The notes beneath the pieces were generated by a model. The model was not told where the DNA came from and ran no database searches. It saw nothing but the letters and a program-made list of their open reading frames with translations. A stretch of DNA of 60,063 nt from a bacterium D16-51 (GTDB lineage Bacteria > Bacillota > Clostridia > Lachnospirales > Lachnospiraceae), in NCBI GenBank assembly GCA_003612285.1, contig RAYE01000033.1:1-60063 (forward strand), read 5' to 3'. Position numbers and translations under genes: made by a program. Below are positions 16,048 to 27,965 of the stretch, piece after piece (within the stretch, counting starts at the first letter, position 1; each line of letters begins with the position of its first letter).

Positions 16048-19000
16048 CTATACCATTTTTCGAACCTTATGACGAGGCATGGCCTCACTTTTCCCTATTA
16101 ACATTTTCTCCTTTGGCATTTTACTATCATCAATAGACAAAAGTTCATCTAATTCACGTTGCCTGCATAGCAAATCATTAAGTTTATCTTCTTTTGGAAA
16201 AGGGTTCTCCAATTCTTCCTTCGTAGATATTAAAGCCTTCTCTACCTCTTCCAAATTTTGTTTATGTTTTTTCAAGGTACTTTCCAATCCACGAATTGCA
16301 TTTTGGATTTTCATGACGCATCCTATTTCTGTTGTATCTGTCACATTAATTGTATATGTCATATTCCCTTTTAAAATTATCTTCAAATCCAAACCATTCT
16401 TTAAAAACATAGATGCCTTATAAAGATAAACTTTAAATCCTGCATAAAAACCACATTCCAACTCTTTTCCATCTGCTGGTAGTGCCCTAAAGGTATTGGA
16501 AATAAGCTCACCTGCTTTTTTCCTCTCTGTAACTTCCTTGCCATGAATAATCATAGAAAACTCAACTTGGGGTTCCGTTTTCTGGGAATACAAGCTGCTT
16601 TTATTGCGGAGAATAATATCTGCTTTAATATTTTCTATGTAATTCTCATACTTTTCCTTTTTCGATGGAAGTATTTGTTTATAATCTTTTTCAAGTCTAT
16701 ATTTACCAGCCATAAAATTTCTCTTTAGCAAGTTCAGCTTTGAAACCTCCGAATCTACCTGCATCTTTTCTCTAATCAAAGGATTTCCTGAAGCAATTGC
16801 CTTCATTTCAGCATAGTTAAGTACAGCCTCATCAATGTCAGAACAGGTTCTTTCAACAACACCATCTGTCATAACTTGAGAAATAAATTTCTGCTTATTT
16901 TCAATAATGCTCCAATTAAATGCATCAAACGTCCCTTTCGTAACATAACGGAAAATATGCACTTGATCATAGATATTTCCTTGGCGCAGAATCCTTCCCT
17001 CTCTCTGCTCTACATCGGATGGCCGCCAAGGCACATCTATCTCGTGTAATGCATACAGCCTGGTTTGTATATTAGTTCCTGTTCCCATTTTCTCTGTTGA
17101 ACCAATAATCACACGCATTACCCCGCTACGTATATCCCGGAACATGTCATTTCTCTGCTTTTCATTTTTTGCATCATGAATAAAACAGATTTCTTCAGAA
17201 GGGATACCCTTTTCTACTAACTGGTCTTTAATAAATTGATATACATTAAATCCTTTTCCTCCATTTGGCACTCCAATATCAGAAAAAATCACCTGCGCTC
17301 CTTTTTTATCCATTGTTTCATTATATATTCTATAAACATTTTCTATACATTTATACAATTTACTTTCTTTATCCGGCCTTGCATCCGGGTACAGCAGCCG
17401 AATATCGGTTGATACAAGTTTTGCATCATGGCATATTTTAAGCATATTATCTTCTGATGGATTCACCTGTCCATTCCTGACTGCTTCTGCTCTTGTAACA
17501 AAGTCATTTATACATTCCACAATTTGATTATTCGCTTCTGATTCAATAATATCGTATTTACCATCTATCAAAGAAGGAATATCCAGATATGGAAGCATAT
17601 TCTGAGTCTGGACATCAGCAACCATCCTAAAGGATGTAATAAGTTCTGGAAGATTGGTAAATTTAGAAAAACGTGCTTTCTCACGGTATCCCCGTCCTTC
17701 TGGCGATAATTCCATTGATGTAACAATATCACCATAATTCGCTGCCCAGGCATCAAAATGGTAAATCCCCCTTTCTTTTAAATGATCGGCTTGCAAATAC
17801 TTTTGCATAATATACATCTCACATATCGTATTCGATATCGGAGTTCCAGTTGCAAACACTACATTACGGCCAGGCGATTTCTCATTAATGTATTGAATTT
17901 TCAAAAATAAATCATATGCCTTATTAGAACCATTTGGGTTAACACCAGCCACATTGCCTATTTTTGTATTGAAACTCATATTTTTATATCCATGTGCTTC
18001 ATCAACCATTAAAGCATCTACACCAAGCTCTTCGAATGTAATTACATCATCTTTATAATCCTCATTGGAAAGTACTTTCAATTTTTGTCTTAATTGTTTC
18101 TCTTGGGTTTCCATCTGCTTAACCGTCCATTTCTGGTCGTTTTTCGCCCTAATTTCTGCAAGATAAGCTTGTATTTCATCAATCTCCCTTTCAATATACA
18201 TTTCCTGCCTTGCTTTTGATATCGGGATTTTTTCAAATTGACTATGCCCAATAACAACGGCATCATAATCACCTGTCGCAATTTTACTAATGAACCGTTT
18301 CCTATTATTCTTCTCAAAATCTTTCTTTGTCGTTAATAAAATATTAGCCGATGGATATAAATGCAAAAACTCATTTGCCATTTGTCCAGTAAGATGATTA
18401 GGAACAACAATCATTGTCTTGTTTGCAATTCCTAATCTCTTCATTTCCATTGCTGCAGCTGCCATCTCAAAAGATTTTCCCGCACCGACACAATGTCCAA
18501 GCAAAGAATTTCCACCCCTTATAATTCTGGCAACTGCATTTTTTTGATGTGGACGCAATTCAATTTCAGGATTTTTTCCTGGTAATTGCAAAAAGCTTCC
18601 GTCATATTCTCTTAGCCTAATATTATTAAATCTGTCATTGTAAAGACGGACATACCGTTCTCTTCTTTCAAAATCAGAAAATATCCATGCAGAAAATTCC
18701 TCCTTAATATAATCTGCTTTTGATCTTGCAACGGTAGTAGCCGCCTGATTAAGGACATATGTCACATTTCCATTACTATCTTCTACTCTGTTTTTTACTT
18801 TAATCTGTCGTAAATTCAATAGATTTTCAAATATCTCCAATGCATTTATACGGTCTGTTCCATATACACTTTTTATCTCAACTGTATTTCCCATGGTTTT
18901 TCCCTGGATAAAATAAGTATTACTATAAGAATTATATTCAAGGTGTATGATTTGGCGCTGGTAAAATGGAATATTAAATTTTTCATATATAAACCCTTCA

Positions 19001-22000
19001 TAGTCTTCTGGAGCAATCCAGTTTACCCCTATTTTTACATCAATTTCAGATGCATCAAGTTCCTTGGGAATTATACTCTCTAACGCTTTAACATTTTCCT
19101 CAAATCTATTATTTTTTATAACTGCTATTTTTGCTGCAGCAAGCTTTTTCCTGACATCACCAGACAGATATTCTTCTTTTGTTTCATATCCGACTAACAA
19201 ATTATCTTTATCATATTTATCTGGATTCAAATATATCTCTCCCTTTAATTCTAAAAGCACTTTATCCAAATCTGTCTGATAAAGCTGCAAAATCCGATCC
19301 ATTTTTACATAACCATAATCAGCAACTGTAACGTTTAAAGCTTCAATAGCACTTTCTACATGATTTATTGCAGCATTTGCGCGGATTGTTGCCTGGCTAA
19401 AAATTTTTGCCTTTACATAATGATTCCCTTCTATATCCTCCAATGCACATAACAATGTATACTCTACATCGTCACAAAATGCCCTTTTCGTTTCATTCTC
19501 ATTGATATAACCAAATTCTTTAACATACTCATCATACAATGTATTTAATTGCTTTTGATGCTTTATTAAAACATCCTCCGTGCAGCCTTCTAATTGGATG
19601 TTTATTACCTTATGCAGGCATTCCCTAATGCCGCATAGCTTAATAATTCTGTTTTTTAGTCTATCATTAAAAGCTTCTTTTGATATCAACTGTGAATTTT
19701 CCCTCATATAGAGTTTTCCATTACGAACTACATAAGTATAATTTTTCACACTGGAGTCTGCTGGCAAATCCCCCATATTTGAAAATTCTTTTGTTTCTTT
19801 CTTCGATATGGTACGGGTATAAATATTCTTTGGCAATTTTTCTATTGCATGAATAATATCCTTAGCAATATCTGTGTTAACATTTGGTACCAAATAGGAT
19901 AATGCCTTATCCGGCCCAAACCGCTGAGTGTCCACTTCAAGATGCCCTAACATCATATCAGGATGTGAAATGAAATAACTGTTAATAGGAATTGCGTTTT
20001 CACTCTGCTCAACATATTCAAATTCCTGTTGCATTAAACTTGGAGCTTCTTTCTTTTTTAAAAAAATCAAATCGCTTGTTACTTCTGTATTCGCAGAATC
20101 TTTAAAAGTAGTATTAGGTAAACGTACCGCTCCTACAAATTCTGCTCTTTCCGAAATGTACTTCCTAACTGCCCCATTTTTCTTGTCTAATGTACCCTTT
20201 GACGTCACAAAGCAAATGATGCCTCCTGGAGCACACAAATCTAATGCTTTCGCAAAAAAATAATCATGAATAAGAAATTTTTCCTTATTATATTTTTTGT
20301 CATAAACTTTATATTCGCCAAAAGGCACATTTCCAACGACTACATCAAAAAAATTCTCTTGTAAATAGGCAGATTCCACCCCTGTAATCTGAATATTGCA
20401 GGTCGGATGCAATAAACGTGCTATCCTTCCTGATATAGGATCAATCTCAACACCATATAATCTGCTGTTTTCATACATTGCTTTAGGCATAGCACTATAA
20501 AAATTTCCAATCCCCATAGATGGTTCCAATATATTACCGCCTGTAAACCCAAAATGCTTTAGCCCCTCATATACCCCATTTAACACTTCCCTTGGCGTAT
20601 AAAAAGAATCTGTTACCGATGATTTTGCAAGTTGATATTCCTCTTCTGTAAGCAAACTATGTAACAGGCTATTCTCCTTTATTACTGATGAATCCGATTC
20701 ATCAAAATACTTTGCCAGACCTCCCCAGCCTACATATTTACTTAAAATTTCCTGTTCATATACAGTTGCCTGCCTGTTTTCACTTTCAATCTTTTTCAAA
20801 ACTCTAATTATTTCTAAATTTAATGCAAACCTTTCCCTATCAGAACCATTATTTGGTATCCAATTATCTGGATAATGAAAAAAGCCTGCTGAACCTGTTT
20901 CCTTGCTTATACTCTCTACATTACTAATATCTTTCTCTGGAATAACCTCTTGAGGAAGAATTTCTGTACCTGGTTTTCCCTCCGAATCATTATCAAAATT
21001 TACCTTTTTTTGCTTCCATTTATCATATTCCCTTTTTTCATCTACGTTAAAAAACTTATTTGCCTTGATTAACTGGCAGATTCTTTTTGCTACTGCCTTG
21101 TCGGATAATGTCTTTTCAATCTCGTCCACATAAACAGTCGTATAACACTTTTTTATTCGAATGTTAAATCCTTTTGCAGAATGGGAAAAATTAAATCCAT
21201 TATACCCATTGCCACTCTCCCCAAAACTTGATTTAAGCTTTTTTACCAATTCACCTACATTTTTCCCACCCTCAGACACATAAAACATTTCTTTTTTTAT
21301 TTCAGCAGCATAATTTGATTGTTCTGTCAGCCTTAAGCAGCTATCAAATGCATCCACAGGAATAAAATTAATCTGGGGAACAGCTATTTTTTCTGGGAGT
21401 TCAAATGCATACCTTCCATTTAAATATGCCTTTAAATGTTCAACCCTCTGCCAATCATGCGCATACCGCCACCCCGCCTCTATTTCACCATCCTCACAGC
21501 GCTTCCATAAATCTTTCATCTCTTCTAACATATCTTTGGCACGTTCAGGATTCCTTAAAATGTCAACTACAGCATTTTCTATCTCCGGGTGTCCATGCAC
21601 CACTGAAAATGGGCTGGGAAGCATATCTCTGTCTAACCTAAAACCATCAATAAAATAATAAATAATATCGCTAATAAGGGACTTTTCATCATGTGCAGCT
21701 GCTACAGCCTCTTCTGCTTGATCAAGAAAACTATTTTCTTTAATCATGTTATAAATCCGATTCTCTACATCCTCCCAGCCAACAACTATATCAGGAAAAA
21801 AGCGTGCTTCCTCACCATAAGCAATTTTCATCCCTTCTTCATCATAACAAACACTAATGTTCCTACCATTAAGCTGAAATCCAAGGGAAGAACCTTTATA
21901 CTGGCCTTTTATATATTCAACTGCACCAGCAACTTTATTTCCATTCCATCTGGTACAATAATAATTAAACACATTATACCGTGCCTCTAACTTGTAGCCA

Positions 22001-23319
22001 GCACAACCAGCAAGCAATAATTGATTTATCATTCTGTCCGAAAACTTTTGCGCGCTTACAGGTATAGGCTCGCCAATTTCACTAACTTCGATTGAACCAG
22101 CAAAAGAATTATTTTCTGTGGCAGCATTATAGTAAGAAAATAGGTTAATTTGCCCCTCTTGTCCTTCTTCTGTTAAAAATGGAGAGGGCGAAACAAAATC
22201 GTCGTTTCTATTATTTCCTGGATCGTATGACCGATAGATTCCTCTGTGCAAATCCTCTCCATCATTTCCATTTCCTTTATATTTTCTTTCTTCTGCATCT
22301 TTGGATGGAGCGTCAGGTACAGCTCTCTCGCTTCCTCTACTCTTGAATCCAACAGTTTCTCCATTTCCCCGCTCATTAATAAAATCGGAATCTGCTCTGG
22401 ATATTTTTCTTGAAGAAACTCCACTATTTGCCTCGCCCACCTCGGCCGCTTTTGCAACATCTGCTTCAGCCCTTGATGGATCTCCACTTTTTCCTGTACC
22501 TGATATCTTTGCTTTTCGTTCGTATTCTTCAGATTGTCTCCCATATCCATTATGTCCATCGACAATATATCGTTTCTCATTATCATTCCTCCTCTTATTT
22601 ATACTTTCCTGCATAACATAATTACTTGTCCTAACTATTTCTGCATGTGCTACTTTCTGAACTAACTTAATGCATTTCATAAACAATAATGCATCTAACT
22701 TTCCGTCATTCATAAAATATTTGTCAAAACATCTTTTAACATACTCTGGCAGAGAATACTCTATACCCGAACGCTTTAAATAAACCTTAGTCGCTGAAAA
22801 CGCAATAAAAATAGGAATATCCACCTTTTTATGATTATCATCAAAAACAATATCTTGATGTTCTGTTTCAATTTCCTGTCTTACATCTTCAAAAAATTGC
22901 AATTCAAAATACGAGACATAAGAATTTCTAGCAACTTTCAATGGACGAATTTCCTTTTTTAAAGAAAGATAATTTTTTCTCTTTTCATCTGTCATAGCCC
23001 ATACAGCAATCTCCCTTCCCTTTGTACTTGCAACATCAAACAAATACTCAGAAAACCTACCCAAGACTCCGCTTGTATTAAAGGGATATACTGCAATTCC
23101 AGAATTTTTCAAAGGATATCTCCCATGCCTTTTCCATGCATCATAATTTCCTAATACTGTCACATTGGGATTTTGCCCATATATAGCCAAAATGTTTTCT
23201 GGAGAAAAATTATGGATATTTCCCGTTCCCAAAAAATTTAGAAATATTTCTAATTTCTCTATCGAATTAATTTCATTCAAAGTCTCATACACACATTTTT
23301 CAAGATTCTCAATTCGCAA
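16048..23319 (-). CDS. 2423-residue N6-adenine methylase / SNF2-type helicase fusion
   Basis: Start is TTG at 23319 with GGAGG 9 nt upstream. The first 700 residues are of unknown type and contain a charged, low-complexity linker (about 240-390). A methyltransferase follows: an AdoMet-binding motif (EPSMGIGNF, about 925-935) and NVPF (about 996) in place of the usual NPPY/F. A superfamily 2 helicase then has a Walker A (GHCVGAGKS, about 1611), DEAH (about 1773) and the arginine-finger motif ([11 protein letters not shown], about 2110). Giant methylase-helicases of this kind are common in ICEs and large plasmids of Bacillota and Bacteroidota. They may modify or remodel the transferred DNA, or act against restriction. 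No target-recognition or nuclease domain was seen. Confidence 0.85.
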   Translation of the reverse strand: MRIENLEKCVYETLNEINSIEKLEIFLNFLGTGNIHNFSPENILAIYGQNPNVTVLGNYDAWKRHGRYPLKNSGIAVYPFNTSGVLGRFSEYLFDVASTKGREIAVWAMTDEKRKNYLSLKKEIRPLKVARNSYVSYFELQFFEDVRQEIETEHQDIVFDDNHKKVDIPIFIAFSATKVYLKRSGIEYSLPEYVKRCFDKYFMNDGKLDALLFMKCIKLVQKVAHAEIVRTSNYVMQESINKRRNDNEKRYIVDGHNGYGRQSEEYERKAKISGTGKSGDPSRAEADVAKAAEVGEANSGVSSRKISRADSDFINERGNGETVGFKSRGSERAVPDAPSKDAEERKYKGNGNDGEDLHRGIYRSYDPGNNRNDDFVSPSPFLTEEGQEGQINLFSYYNAATENNSFAGSIEVSEIGEPIPVSAQKFSDRMINQLLLAGCAGYKLEARYNVFNYYCTRWNGNKVAGAVEYIKGQYKGSSLGFQLNGRNISVCYDEEGMKIAYGEEARFFPDIVVGWEDVENRIYNMIKENSFLDQAEEAVAAAHDEKSLISDIIYYFIDGFRLDRDMLPSPFSVVHGHPEIENAVVDILRNPERAKDMLEEMKDLWKRCEDGEIEAGWRYAHDWQRVEHLKAYLNGRYAFELPEKIAVPQINFIPVDAFDSCLRLTEQSNYAAEIKKEMFYVSEGGKNVGELVKKLKSSFGESGNGYNGFNFSHSAKGFNIRIKKCYTTVYVDEIEKTLSDKAVAKRICQLIKANKFFNVDEKREYDKWKQKKVNFDNDSEGKPGTEILPQEVIPEKDISNVESISKETGSAGFFHYPDNWIPNNGSDRERFALNLEIIRVLKKIESENRQATVYEQEILSKYVGWGGLAKYFDESDSSVIKENSLLHSLLTEEEYQLAKSSVTDSFYTPREVLNGVYEGLKHFGFTGGNILEPSMGIGNFYSAMPKAMYENSRLYGVEIDPISGRIARLLHPTCNIQITGVESAYLQENFFDVVVGNVPFGEYKVYDKKYNKEKFLIHDYFFAKALDLCAPGGIICFVTSKGTLDKKNGAVRKYISERAEFVGAVRLPNTTFKDSANTEVTSDLIFLKKKEAPSLMQQEFEYVEQSENAIPINSYFISHPDMMLGHLEVDTQRFGPDKALSYLVPNVNTDIAKDIIHAIEKLPKNIYTRTISKKETKEFSNMGDLPADSSVKNYTYVVRNGKLYMRENSQLISKEAFNDRLKNRIIKLCGIRECLHKVINIQLEGCTEDVLIKHQKQLNTLYDEYVKEFGYINENETKRAFCDDVEYTLLCALEDIEGNHYVKAKIFSQATIRANAAINHVESAIEALNVTVADYGYVKMDRILQLYQTDLDKVLLELKGEIYLNPDKYDKDNLLVGYETKEEYLSGDVRKKLAAAKIAVIKNNRFEENVKALESIIPKELDASEIDVKIGVNWIAPEDYEGFIYEKFNIPFYQRQIIHLEYNSYSNTYFIQGKTMGNTVEIKSVYGTDRINALEIFENLLNLRQIKVKNRVEDSNGNVTYVLNQAATTVARSKADYIKEEFSAWIFSDFERRERYVRLYNDRFNNIRLREYDGSFLQLPGKNPEIELRPHQKNAVARIIRGGNSLLGHCVGAGKSFEMAAAAMEMKRLGIANKTMIVVPNHLTGQMANEFLHLYPSANILLTTKKDFEKNNRKRFISKIATGDYDAVVIGHSQFEKIPISKARQEMYIEREIDEIQAYLAEIRAKNDQKWTVKQMETQEKQLRQKLKVLSNEDYKDDVITFEELGVDALMVDEAHGYKNMSFNTKIGNVAGVNPNGSNKAYDLFLKIQYINEKSPGRNVVFATGTPISNTICEMYIMQKYLQADHLKERGIYHFDAWAANYGDIVTSMELSPEGRGYREKARFSKFTNLPELITSFRMVADVQTQNMLPYLDIPSLIDGKYDIIESEANNQIVECINDFVTRAEAVRNGQVNPSEDNMLKICHDAKLVSTDIRLLYPDARPDKESKLYKCIENVYRIYNETMDKKGAQVIFSDIGVPNGGKGFNVYQFIKDQLVEKGIPSEEICFIHDAKNEKQRNDMFRDIRSGVMRVIIGSTEKMGTGTNIQTRLYALHEIDVPWRPSDVEQREGRILRQGNIYDQVHIFRYVTKGTFDAFNWSIIENKQKFISQVMTDGVVERTCSDIDEAVLNYAEMKAIASGNPLIREKMQVDSEVSKLNLLKRNFMAGKYRLEKDYKQILPSKKEKYENYIENIKADIILRNKSSLYSQKTEPQVEFSMIIHGKEVTERKKAGELISNTFRALPADGKELECGFYAGFKVYLYKASMFLKNGLDLKIILKGNMTYTINVTDTTEIGCVMKIQNAIRGLESTLKKHKQNLEEVEKALISTKEELENPFPKEDKLNDLLCRQRELDELLSIDDSKMPKEKMLIGKSEAMPRHKVRKMV

Positions 23320-23342
23320 CTCTAATCACCTCCATCTTAAAA

Positions 23343-25520
23343 TTACTTATATACCATTTTCAATTTTAGCTGCTTACCAAATATCTCTTTACCATCCTTC
23401 TCATATGAAAAATTTTCAACTCCCTCTGGAATGGCAAAAGCACTATACGTTCCTTTCCCTTCCTTTTTAGGTATGCCTGATATTTTTGTTTTTTTACCAC
23501 TGCATAAGGATACATATTGTGTTTCTGTGATTTTTTTTCCAAAAACAAAAGCCAATCTAAATCCACACTTAGCTTTACAATACGGGCCAAATTTCCCAAT
23601 AAGAATATCTCCGCCGCACGAAGGGCACTTACAAAGAACTTTTGCTTTCCCAGAAAAATCTAATGCAGAAAATTTTTCATTTTTAGGCTGCTTTAGAATC
23701 TCCTTAATAGTATCTAATACTTTTAAGGACAAATCTTCATAACTGCATGCACCTTTTTTGATATCCTCTTGTACAACCCACCAAAGTGCTGTTGTATCTG
23801 CTTTTTTAATAGAATCCGGCAGAAGTTCATAAAATTTCCTGCCCTTTTCTGTAGAAATTAAAACCGTTTTTTTTCCTTCTGTTCTCTCCTCTAAAAATCC
23901 GCTTTTCATCAACTTACCAATAATTTCTGCTCTCGTCGCAGATGTACCTATTGAACCATTCTCTCCCTTCTTATCCTTATCCTTTTCTAATAACAGTCTC
24001 TTAATTCCCGGAGTATCCACATACTTACTAATTTTTGTCATATCATCATATAACGTAGTCTGCGTATATCTCTGTGGCGGCTTTGTTTCATTTTTATTTA
24101 TACTTCCATCAACAATAGTTCCTGAAATCTCACCTGTGGGTAAAGAGCAGACAATATCTGAATCTTTTTCATCTCCCATACTTCCCTCTTTCCCTTTGCC
24201 AAGCAAAAAGTAAAAACCTGGAGAAGAAATTTTAGAGGCAGTCATTTCCATTTTTCCTATATTTTTTCCACCGACAATCAACGGCATTGACACATTTGTT
24301 ACTTCCTTAATACATGGGGACATAAACTGAATTAAATAATATTTGCAAATAATGTCATATATATTAAACTGCTCATTAGATAATTTACTTTTATCAATTC
24401 TTTCTGTAGTTGGAATAATTGCAAAATGCGCTGTAATGTTTGCATCATTGAAACATTTACTTTTTATTGATGTATCAAATTCACTCTGGGAAAATCCAAG
24501 ATTTCTACACACAGCGGCAATCGTCCCTGGTGCTTCTTTGTAATGTTCTGAAGAAAGATACTGGCAGTCTGATCTATTATATGTAATGGCACTAAAATCA
24601 TCCCTTAATGATTGGGTAATTTTCATGACTTTATCAGGATTATAATCCCATTTTTTACCACAATAGTTATTCAACTCTGTCAGATTAAACGGCAAAGGGG
24701 GTGACACCGTTTCCTTCCCTCTTTTAACTGTAAATTTTCCACAAGATTTACTTATTGAGTTAAGTAACGTTTTCAAATATATATCATCTAAAAACTTTCC
24801 ATCTGTTAACTCTGGTAAATCTTTGTTTGGCATATATTTCATTGCAAAAGATTTCCCTTCAGCTGACACCTTCAGCCCCAAAGTATAGAAATAAATTTTT
24901 TTGTGGGATTCTATCGCCAGATCACGCATTACCACCATCCCAAGAGTGGGCGTCTGTACACGTCCAACCGGAAGTAAAGTATCATAGGTTTTTGAATAAA
25001 ACCTTGATAGATTAATTCCAAACATTTTATCACATACCATTCTGGCATAAGCACTCCAGCCATCGTTTTCACAATCTTTGTTATTTTTCATTTTTATAAG
25101 TGCTTTCTTCAATGCCCCCACTGTCGTATTTGCTGTATCCAGCCGTTTACAAGGCCCTGAATAATGAAAAAACCTTAATATTTCATCAACAAGGAGCTGT
25201 CCCTCTTCATCCACATCACCACAATTAATTACCAAATCTGCCTGTCCAATTAGCTGGCCGATTTGGCTTACACGTTTTTTATTTTCTGGTAAAACCTTCA
25301 TTTTCCAATCTTTAAAATATATAGGTAAATCGGAGATATCCCAGCTTTTATACCGTCCATCATAATCCTCTGGATCAAATAATGTTAACAAATGGCCGGA
25401 ACACCATGTTATAACAGCATCACCCTTATAAATAGCATTATCCTTAATTCTTTCTTTTCCATCAATTGCTGATGCAATTGCTTCTGCTAATACCCTTTTC
25501 TCTGCAATATATAAATCCAT
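23343..25520 (-). CDS. topB: DNA topoisomerase III (type IA)
   Basis: 725 residues from the ATG at 25520 (MDLYIAEKRVLAEAIA, GAAAGGAAGG upstream); an in-frame extension to 25550 lacks a ribosome site. The Toprim domain shows the metal ligands as INCGDVDEEGQLL (about residues 96-108). GRVQTPTLG follows in the core, and the catalytic tyrosine lies in TYNRSDCQYLS (about 313), against the usual TYPRTDSRYLS. A four-cysteine zinc-finger module (CPSCGG and a CKAKCGF end) lies near 630-660. Such enzymes are standard cargo of conjugative elements and resolve single-strand links during transfer or replication. A TGCCA palindrome (25595-25614) lies 75 bp before the start. Confidence 0.95.
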   Translation of the reverse strand: MDLYIAEKRVLAEAIASAIDGKERIKDNAIYKGDAVITWCSGHLLTLFDPEDYDGRYKSWDISDLPIYFKDWKMKVLPENKKRVSQIGQLIGQADLVINCGDVDEEGQLLVDEILRFFHYSGPCKRLDTANTTVGALKKALIKMKNNKDCENDGWSAYARMVCDKMFGINLSRFYSKTYDTLLPVGRVQTPTLGMVVMRDLAIESHKKIYFYTLGLKVSAEGKSFAMKYMPNKDLPELTDGKFLDDIYLKTLLNSISKSCGKFTVKRGKETVSPPLPFNLTELNNYCGKKWDYNPDKVMKITQSLRDDFSAITYNRSDCQYLSSEHYKEAPGTIAAVCRNLGFSQSEFDTSIKSKCFNDANITAHFAIIPTTERIDKSKLSNEQFNIYDIICKYYLIQFMSPCIKEVTNVSMPLIVGGKNIGKMEMTASKISSPGFYFLLGKGKEGSMGDEKDSDIVCSLPTGEISGTIVDGSINKNETKPPQRYTQTTLYDDMTKISKYVDTPGIKRLLLEKDKDKKGENGSIGTSATRAEIIGKLMKSGFLEERTEGKKTVLISTEKGRKFYELLPDSIKKADTTALWWVVQEDIKKGACSYEDLSLKVLDTIKEILKQPKNEKFSALDFSGKAKVLCKCPSCGGDILIGKFGPYCKAKCGFRLAFVFGKKITETQYVSLCSGKKTKISGIPKKEGKGTYSAFAIPEGVENFSYEKDGKEIFGKQLKLKMVYK

Positions 25521-25594
25521 ACAAACCTTCCTTTCAAAAATAAAGGGCAAGTTCTTCCACTTACCCTTTACTAATCCAATATCCTAATTTCTCT

Positions 25595-25614
25595 TTATGC
25601 CAAGTTGGCACAAA
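25595..25614. promoter_or_regulatory. TGCCA-TGGCA palindrome before topB
   Basis: TTATGCCAAGTTGGCACAAA on the + strand belongs to the dispersed palindrome family also seen at 27943, 31084, 44878, 50557-50792, 51098, 51126 and 53593. Confidence 0.6.
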
Positions 25615-25622
25615 CTATTGAA

Positions 25623-26333
25623 TCATCTTCCATGTCCCACAATTCGCTTATTAATATTTACTTCTTTTGCCATAAGTCCAACGTCATAGCTTTCTCCATT
25701 TATCTCCTGAATACTCTGACTTTTTCCATTAAAACAAAGAACATTATTTGCAATATGATCCTTTTTATCTAATTCTTTCAGCATTTCCTCAAATAACTTT
25801 TGGTATTCTTGTAAATCCTCTTTTTCCCCATCCTCCAAACCAATGCAATATATTTCATTTGCACCTGTAGGCAGCAAAGCCAAGTTCTCTTTCCCAATCT
25901 GCCCACATAAATCGGACAATAGGTCGGGCTGATAGAAAAGTGTTGCTGCACCGTTAAAACGCTGCTCATTTGTAAAAACGAATACCTCCGGCGCAATTAT
26001 GCCATCTGCTCTTAATTCCATTGTTACCCCATTAATATCTTCAAGGCGCTTGATTTCTCCAGGAAACATTTCCCTCGAGTTTTTGCAGGCAATCCCAAAC
26101 AACGCCTCTTCAGTTAAATCCAATTTTTCCAGCATATTCTTTGAAACAGTAAGACATGCTGTATACTGTCCAGTACCATTCTTCTCACCTACACAAAACT
26201 GTGCCAGTACCGCAAATTCACCTCTTTGGCAAAAGGGGAAATCTTGCAGCCTTGAGACATTTTCCCTGTAATTAATAACAGATAAAACTAAACGCTCCTT
26301 AAATTCTTCTGCTTCCTTTTTTGAAATATTCAT
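25623..26333 (-). CDS. DUF5688-like protein
   Basis: 236 residues. It has an FxVLTNE-type block (VFVFTNEQRFNGAATLFYQPDLLSDL) and a serine/threonine-histidine or asparagine-like loop (LALLPTGANEIYCIG). It also has an N-terminal segment with YTACLTVSKNMLEKL, together the pattern of DUF5688 proteins frequent in Lachnospiraceae mobile elements. No catalytic residues are known. It starts 8 bp after the stop of the upstream gene (26342) with an AGGGG site, so the two are co-translated. The context between topB and an SSB-like gene suggests a DNA-processing or regulatory accessory role. Confidence 0.65.
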   Translation of the reverse strand: MNISKKEAEEFKERLVLSVINYRENVSRLQDFPFCQRGEFAVLAQFCVGEKNGTGQYTACLTVSKNMLEKLDLTEEALFGIACKNSREMFPGEIKRLEDINGVTMELRADGIIAPEVFVFTNEQRFNGAATLFYQPDLLSDLCGQIGKENLALLPTGANEIYCIGLEDGEKEDLQEYQKLFEEMLKELDKKDHIANNVLCFNGKSQSIQEINGESYDVGLMAKEVNINKRIVGHGR

Positions 26334-26341
26334 ATAATCCC

Positions 26342-27256
26342 CTATCTCCCATGTTTTGCCTTTCGTTGTTGTTCATAAAATTGCTGTTGCTGCTGTTCAC
26401 TTTCCTCATTAAAAGAAAACATTTCATCTTCAATTCCTTCTGGTACATTAAGCCACCTGTCTTCCGTATCATTCTTTTCCTTCAAGTTTTTATTATTTTC
26501 CTCTTCAATATTTTTTTGGCGTGCTATTTTCTTTGCAGTATCAACCGCTTCCTTCAATTCCTCACTATTGATTGTTTTTACAACGTTCTCATAGCTTCCA
26601 TCCTCCTGCCTTTCGCTACGCTTCAGTTGAATGGTATAAAGTTCGTTTTCATTATCTTTATAATATTTTGGAAAACCAAAATAACTCATTCCCTGCTCTT
26701 TATCTGAGGTTCTAAATCGGTCTGCAGAAATAATGAAACTATAATATTTGTTTTCTTCCCCCTCATTAATCGGAACAGATATAGAAACATAATTTCTTCC
26801 ATCCTTTCCTTCAAATGCTCTGCCCCAGGATGTAGGAACGGTCATATTCACGAATAAATTTCGTTCTGCATTTTTCTTTTCCATAAAAGCCTGCCGTTCC
26901 GCAATATACATTTCCTTTAAATCTTCAATTTTAACTATCCTTGAAGTATTATCATATTTTTCCTTATTGGGGGCATCATCCGGCACCCCTTCTCTTCTGC
27001 GGCTATAATACACTGTAATTTCTGTTCCTTCTGGTCTTGAAAAATAAACCCGGTTTGGATTATCTTTTTTATCTTTCAAACTCTCTGCAGGATAAAAAAA
27101 TGTTCCTCCTCCTGGTGCAATCACCCTTACATAATCTTTACCATTTTTCTCACTAGTCTTTGGATGGGCAAAATCCACCTGTTTCCTGCTCAATTCAATT
27201 GTAACAAATTTAAGTTTTTTTTCTGGCTCTTCCCGATTCTTAGTCTCTTCACTCAT
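26342..27256 (-). CDS. Unknown protein with a duplicated beta-rich module, DNA-processing operon
   Basis: 304 residues from the ATG at 27256 (MSEETKNREE, preceded by GAGGAAAAGG); an in-frame extension to 27298 is unlikely. Two related modules are visible, about residues 15-100 (GKDYVRVIAPGG, FFYPAESL, RVYFSRPEGTEITVYYS) and 125-215 (GRNYVSISVPINEG, YYSFIISADRF, YFGFPKYYK). Each ends in a basic strand. The tail is Glu/Gln-rich with poly-Gln. The modules could be OB-like nucleic-acid-binding folds, but this is only inference from pattern. It is the first gene after the 27345 motif and leads the operon with DUF5688, topB, methylase-helicase and HTH genes. Confidence 0.6.
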   Translation of the reverse strand: MSEETKNREEPEKKLKFVTIELSRKQVDFAHPKTSEKNGKDYVRVIAPGGGTFFYPAESLKDKKDNPNRVYFSRPEGTEITVYYSRRREGVPDDAPNKEKYDNTSRIVKIEDLKEMYIAERQAFMEKKNAERNLFVNMTVPTSWGRAFEGKDGRNYVSISVPINEGEENKYYSFIISADRFRTSDKEQGMSYFGFPKYYKDNENELYTIQLKRSERQEDGSYENVVKTINSEELKEAVDTAKKIARQKNIEEENNKNLKEKNDTEDRWLNVPEGIEDEMFSFNEESEQQQQQFYEQQRKAKHGR

Positions 27257-27344
27257 TTTACCTTTTCCTCTCTTTTTTATTATACATTCTATTTTCAATC
27301 TTAGCTTTCTGCCTTCTTTTATAATACAATTAATAAAACTCTAT

Positions 27345-27363
27345 TTTATTAGTGAATAGTCAA
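27345..27363 (-). promoter_or_regulatory. Shared 19-bp operon-head motif, copy e
   Basis: The minus strand reads TTGACTATTCACTAATAAA. It lies between the terminator at 27397-27429 and the gene starting at 27256, so it marks the head of the DNA-processing operon. Confidence 0.55.
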
Positions 27364-27396
27364 GAAAAAACAAATTTTCATTGCTTATAAACAAAA

Positions 27397-27429
27397 AAGA
27401 AGAATATCCAGAACATAGACATTCTTCTT
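27397..27429 (-). terminator. Terminator after the SSB-like gene
   Basis: AAGAAGAAT and ATTCTTCTT form the stem; the minus strand continues with T6. It lies 30 bp after the stop at 27459 and closes the secretion operon. Confidence 0.75.
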
Positions 27430-27458
27430 ATATACATATATTTCGATCTTTTTCCCAA

Positions 27459-27929
27459 TTAGTTCATTGCTAAATTAGAAGTTGCAATATCATAGTAATC
27501 ATCTTCATTAATACAAAGAAAGCCATTTTCACATACTTTTTGATAACATTTCTCCATACAATCATCGCATTCCTCATATAATTCCTTTGTTATCAAACTA
27601 ATGTTTTCCCGTACTAACACATATTCCTTTTCAGCACTATCAATTTGTTCCACCAAAATAACATTTGTATAGTGACTTGTTTTATTAATATCCTGGAAAT
27701 TAAAGTTCTTCATGCTGCCAGATATTGTAATACAGGAGCCTTTTACAAAGTTCTTTTTTATTATCCTTACTATATTTCCAAATGCTATGCATTCAAAAAA
27801 GTCTGCCAGCCTATTTTTATCTATACAGCCTACAACAAACTTTCCCACAAGAATACTTTTTTTCTCTACTTGTATAATAGAAATTTTAGGCAATGTTAAT
27901 AGCTTACCATATAATACAATCGCATTCAT
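27459..27929 (-). CDS. Single-stranded DNA-binding (SSB-like) protein
   Basis: 156 residues; ATG at 27929 after a GAGGAAAT site. The OB-fold pattern of SSB is clear: an initial strand (MNAIVLYGKLL), FVVGCIDKNRLADFFECIAFGNIVRIIKKNFVKGSCITISGSMKN and a closing strand TNVILVEQI near residue 95. The C-terminal 55 residues are acidic and cysteine-containing (CDDCMEKCYQKVC) and lack the usual DDxPF tip. Element-encoded SSBs coat the incoming strand. A TGCCA palindrome (27943-27963) lies right upstream of the ribosome site. Confidence 0.8.
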   Translation of the reverse strand: MNAIVLYGKLLTLPKISIIQVEKKSILVGKFVVGCIDKNRLADFFECIAFGNIVRIIKKNFVKGSCITISGSMKNFNFQDINKTSHYTNVILVEQIDSAEKEYVLVRENISLITKELYEECDDCMEKCYQKVCENGFLCINEDDYYDIATSNLAMN

Positions 27930-27942
27930 ATTATTTCCTCAC

Positions 27943-27963
27943 TTTCTGCCAAATTGGCACAAA
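27943..27963. promoter_or_regulatory. TGCCA-TGGCA palindrome before the SSB-like gene
   Basis: The + strand reads TTTCTGCCAAATTGGCACAAA. It lies 14 bp ahead of the ATG at 27929 and 3 bp from the end of the upstream gene. Confidence 0.6.
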
Positions 27964-27965
27964 TC

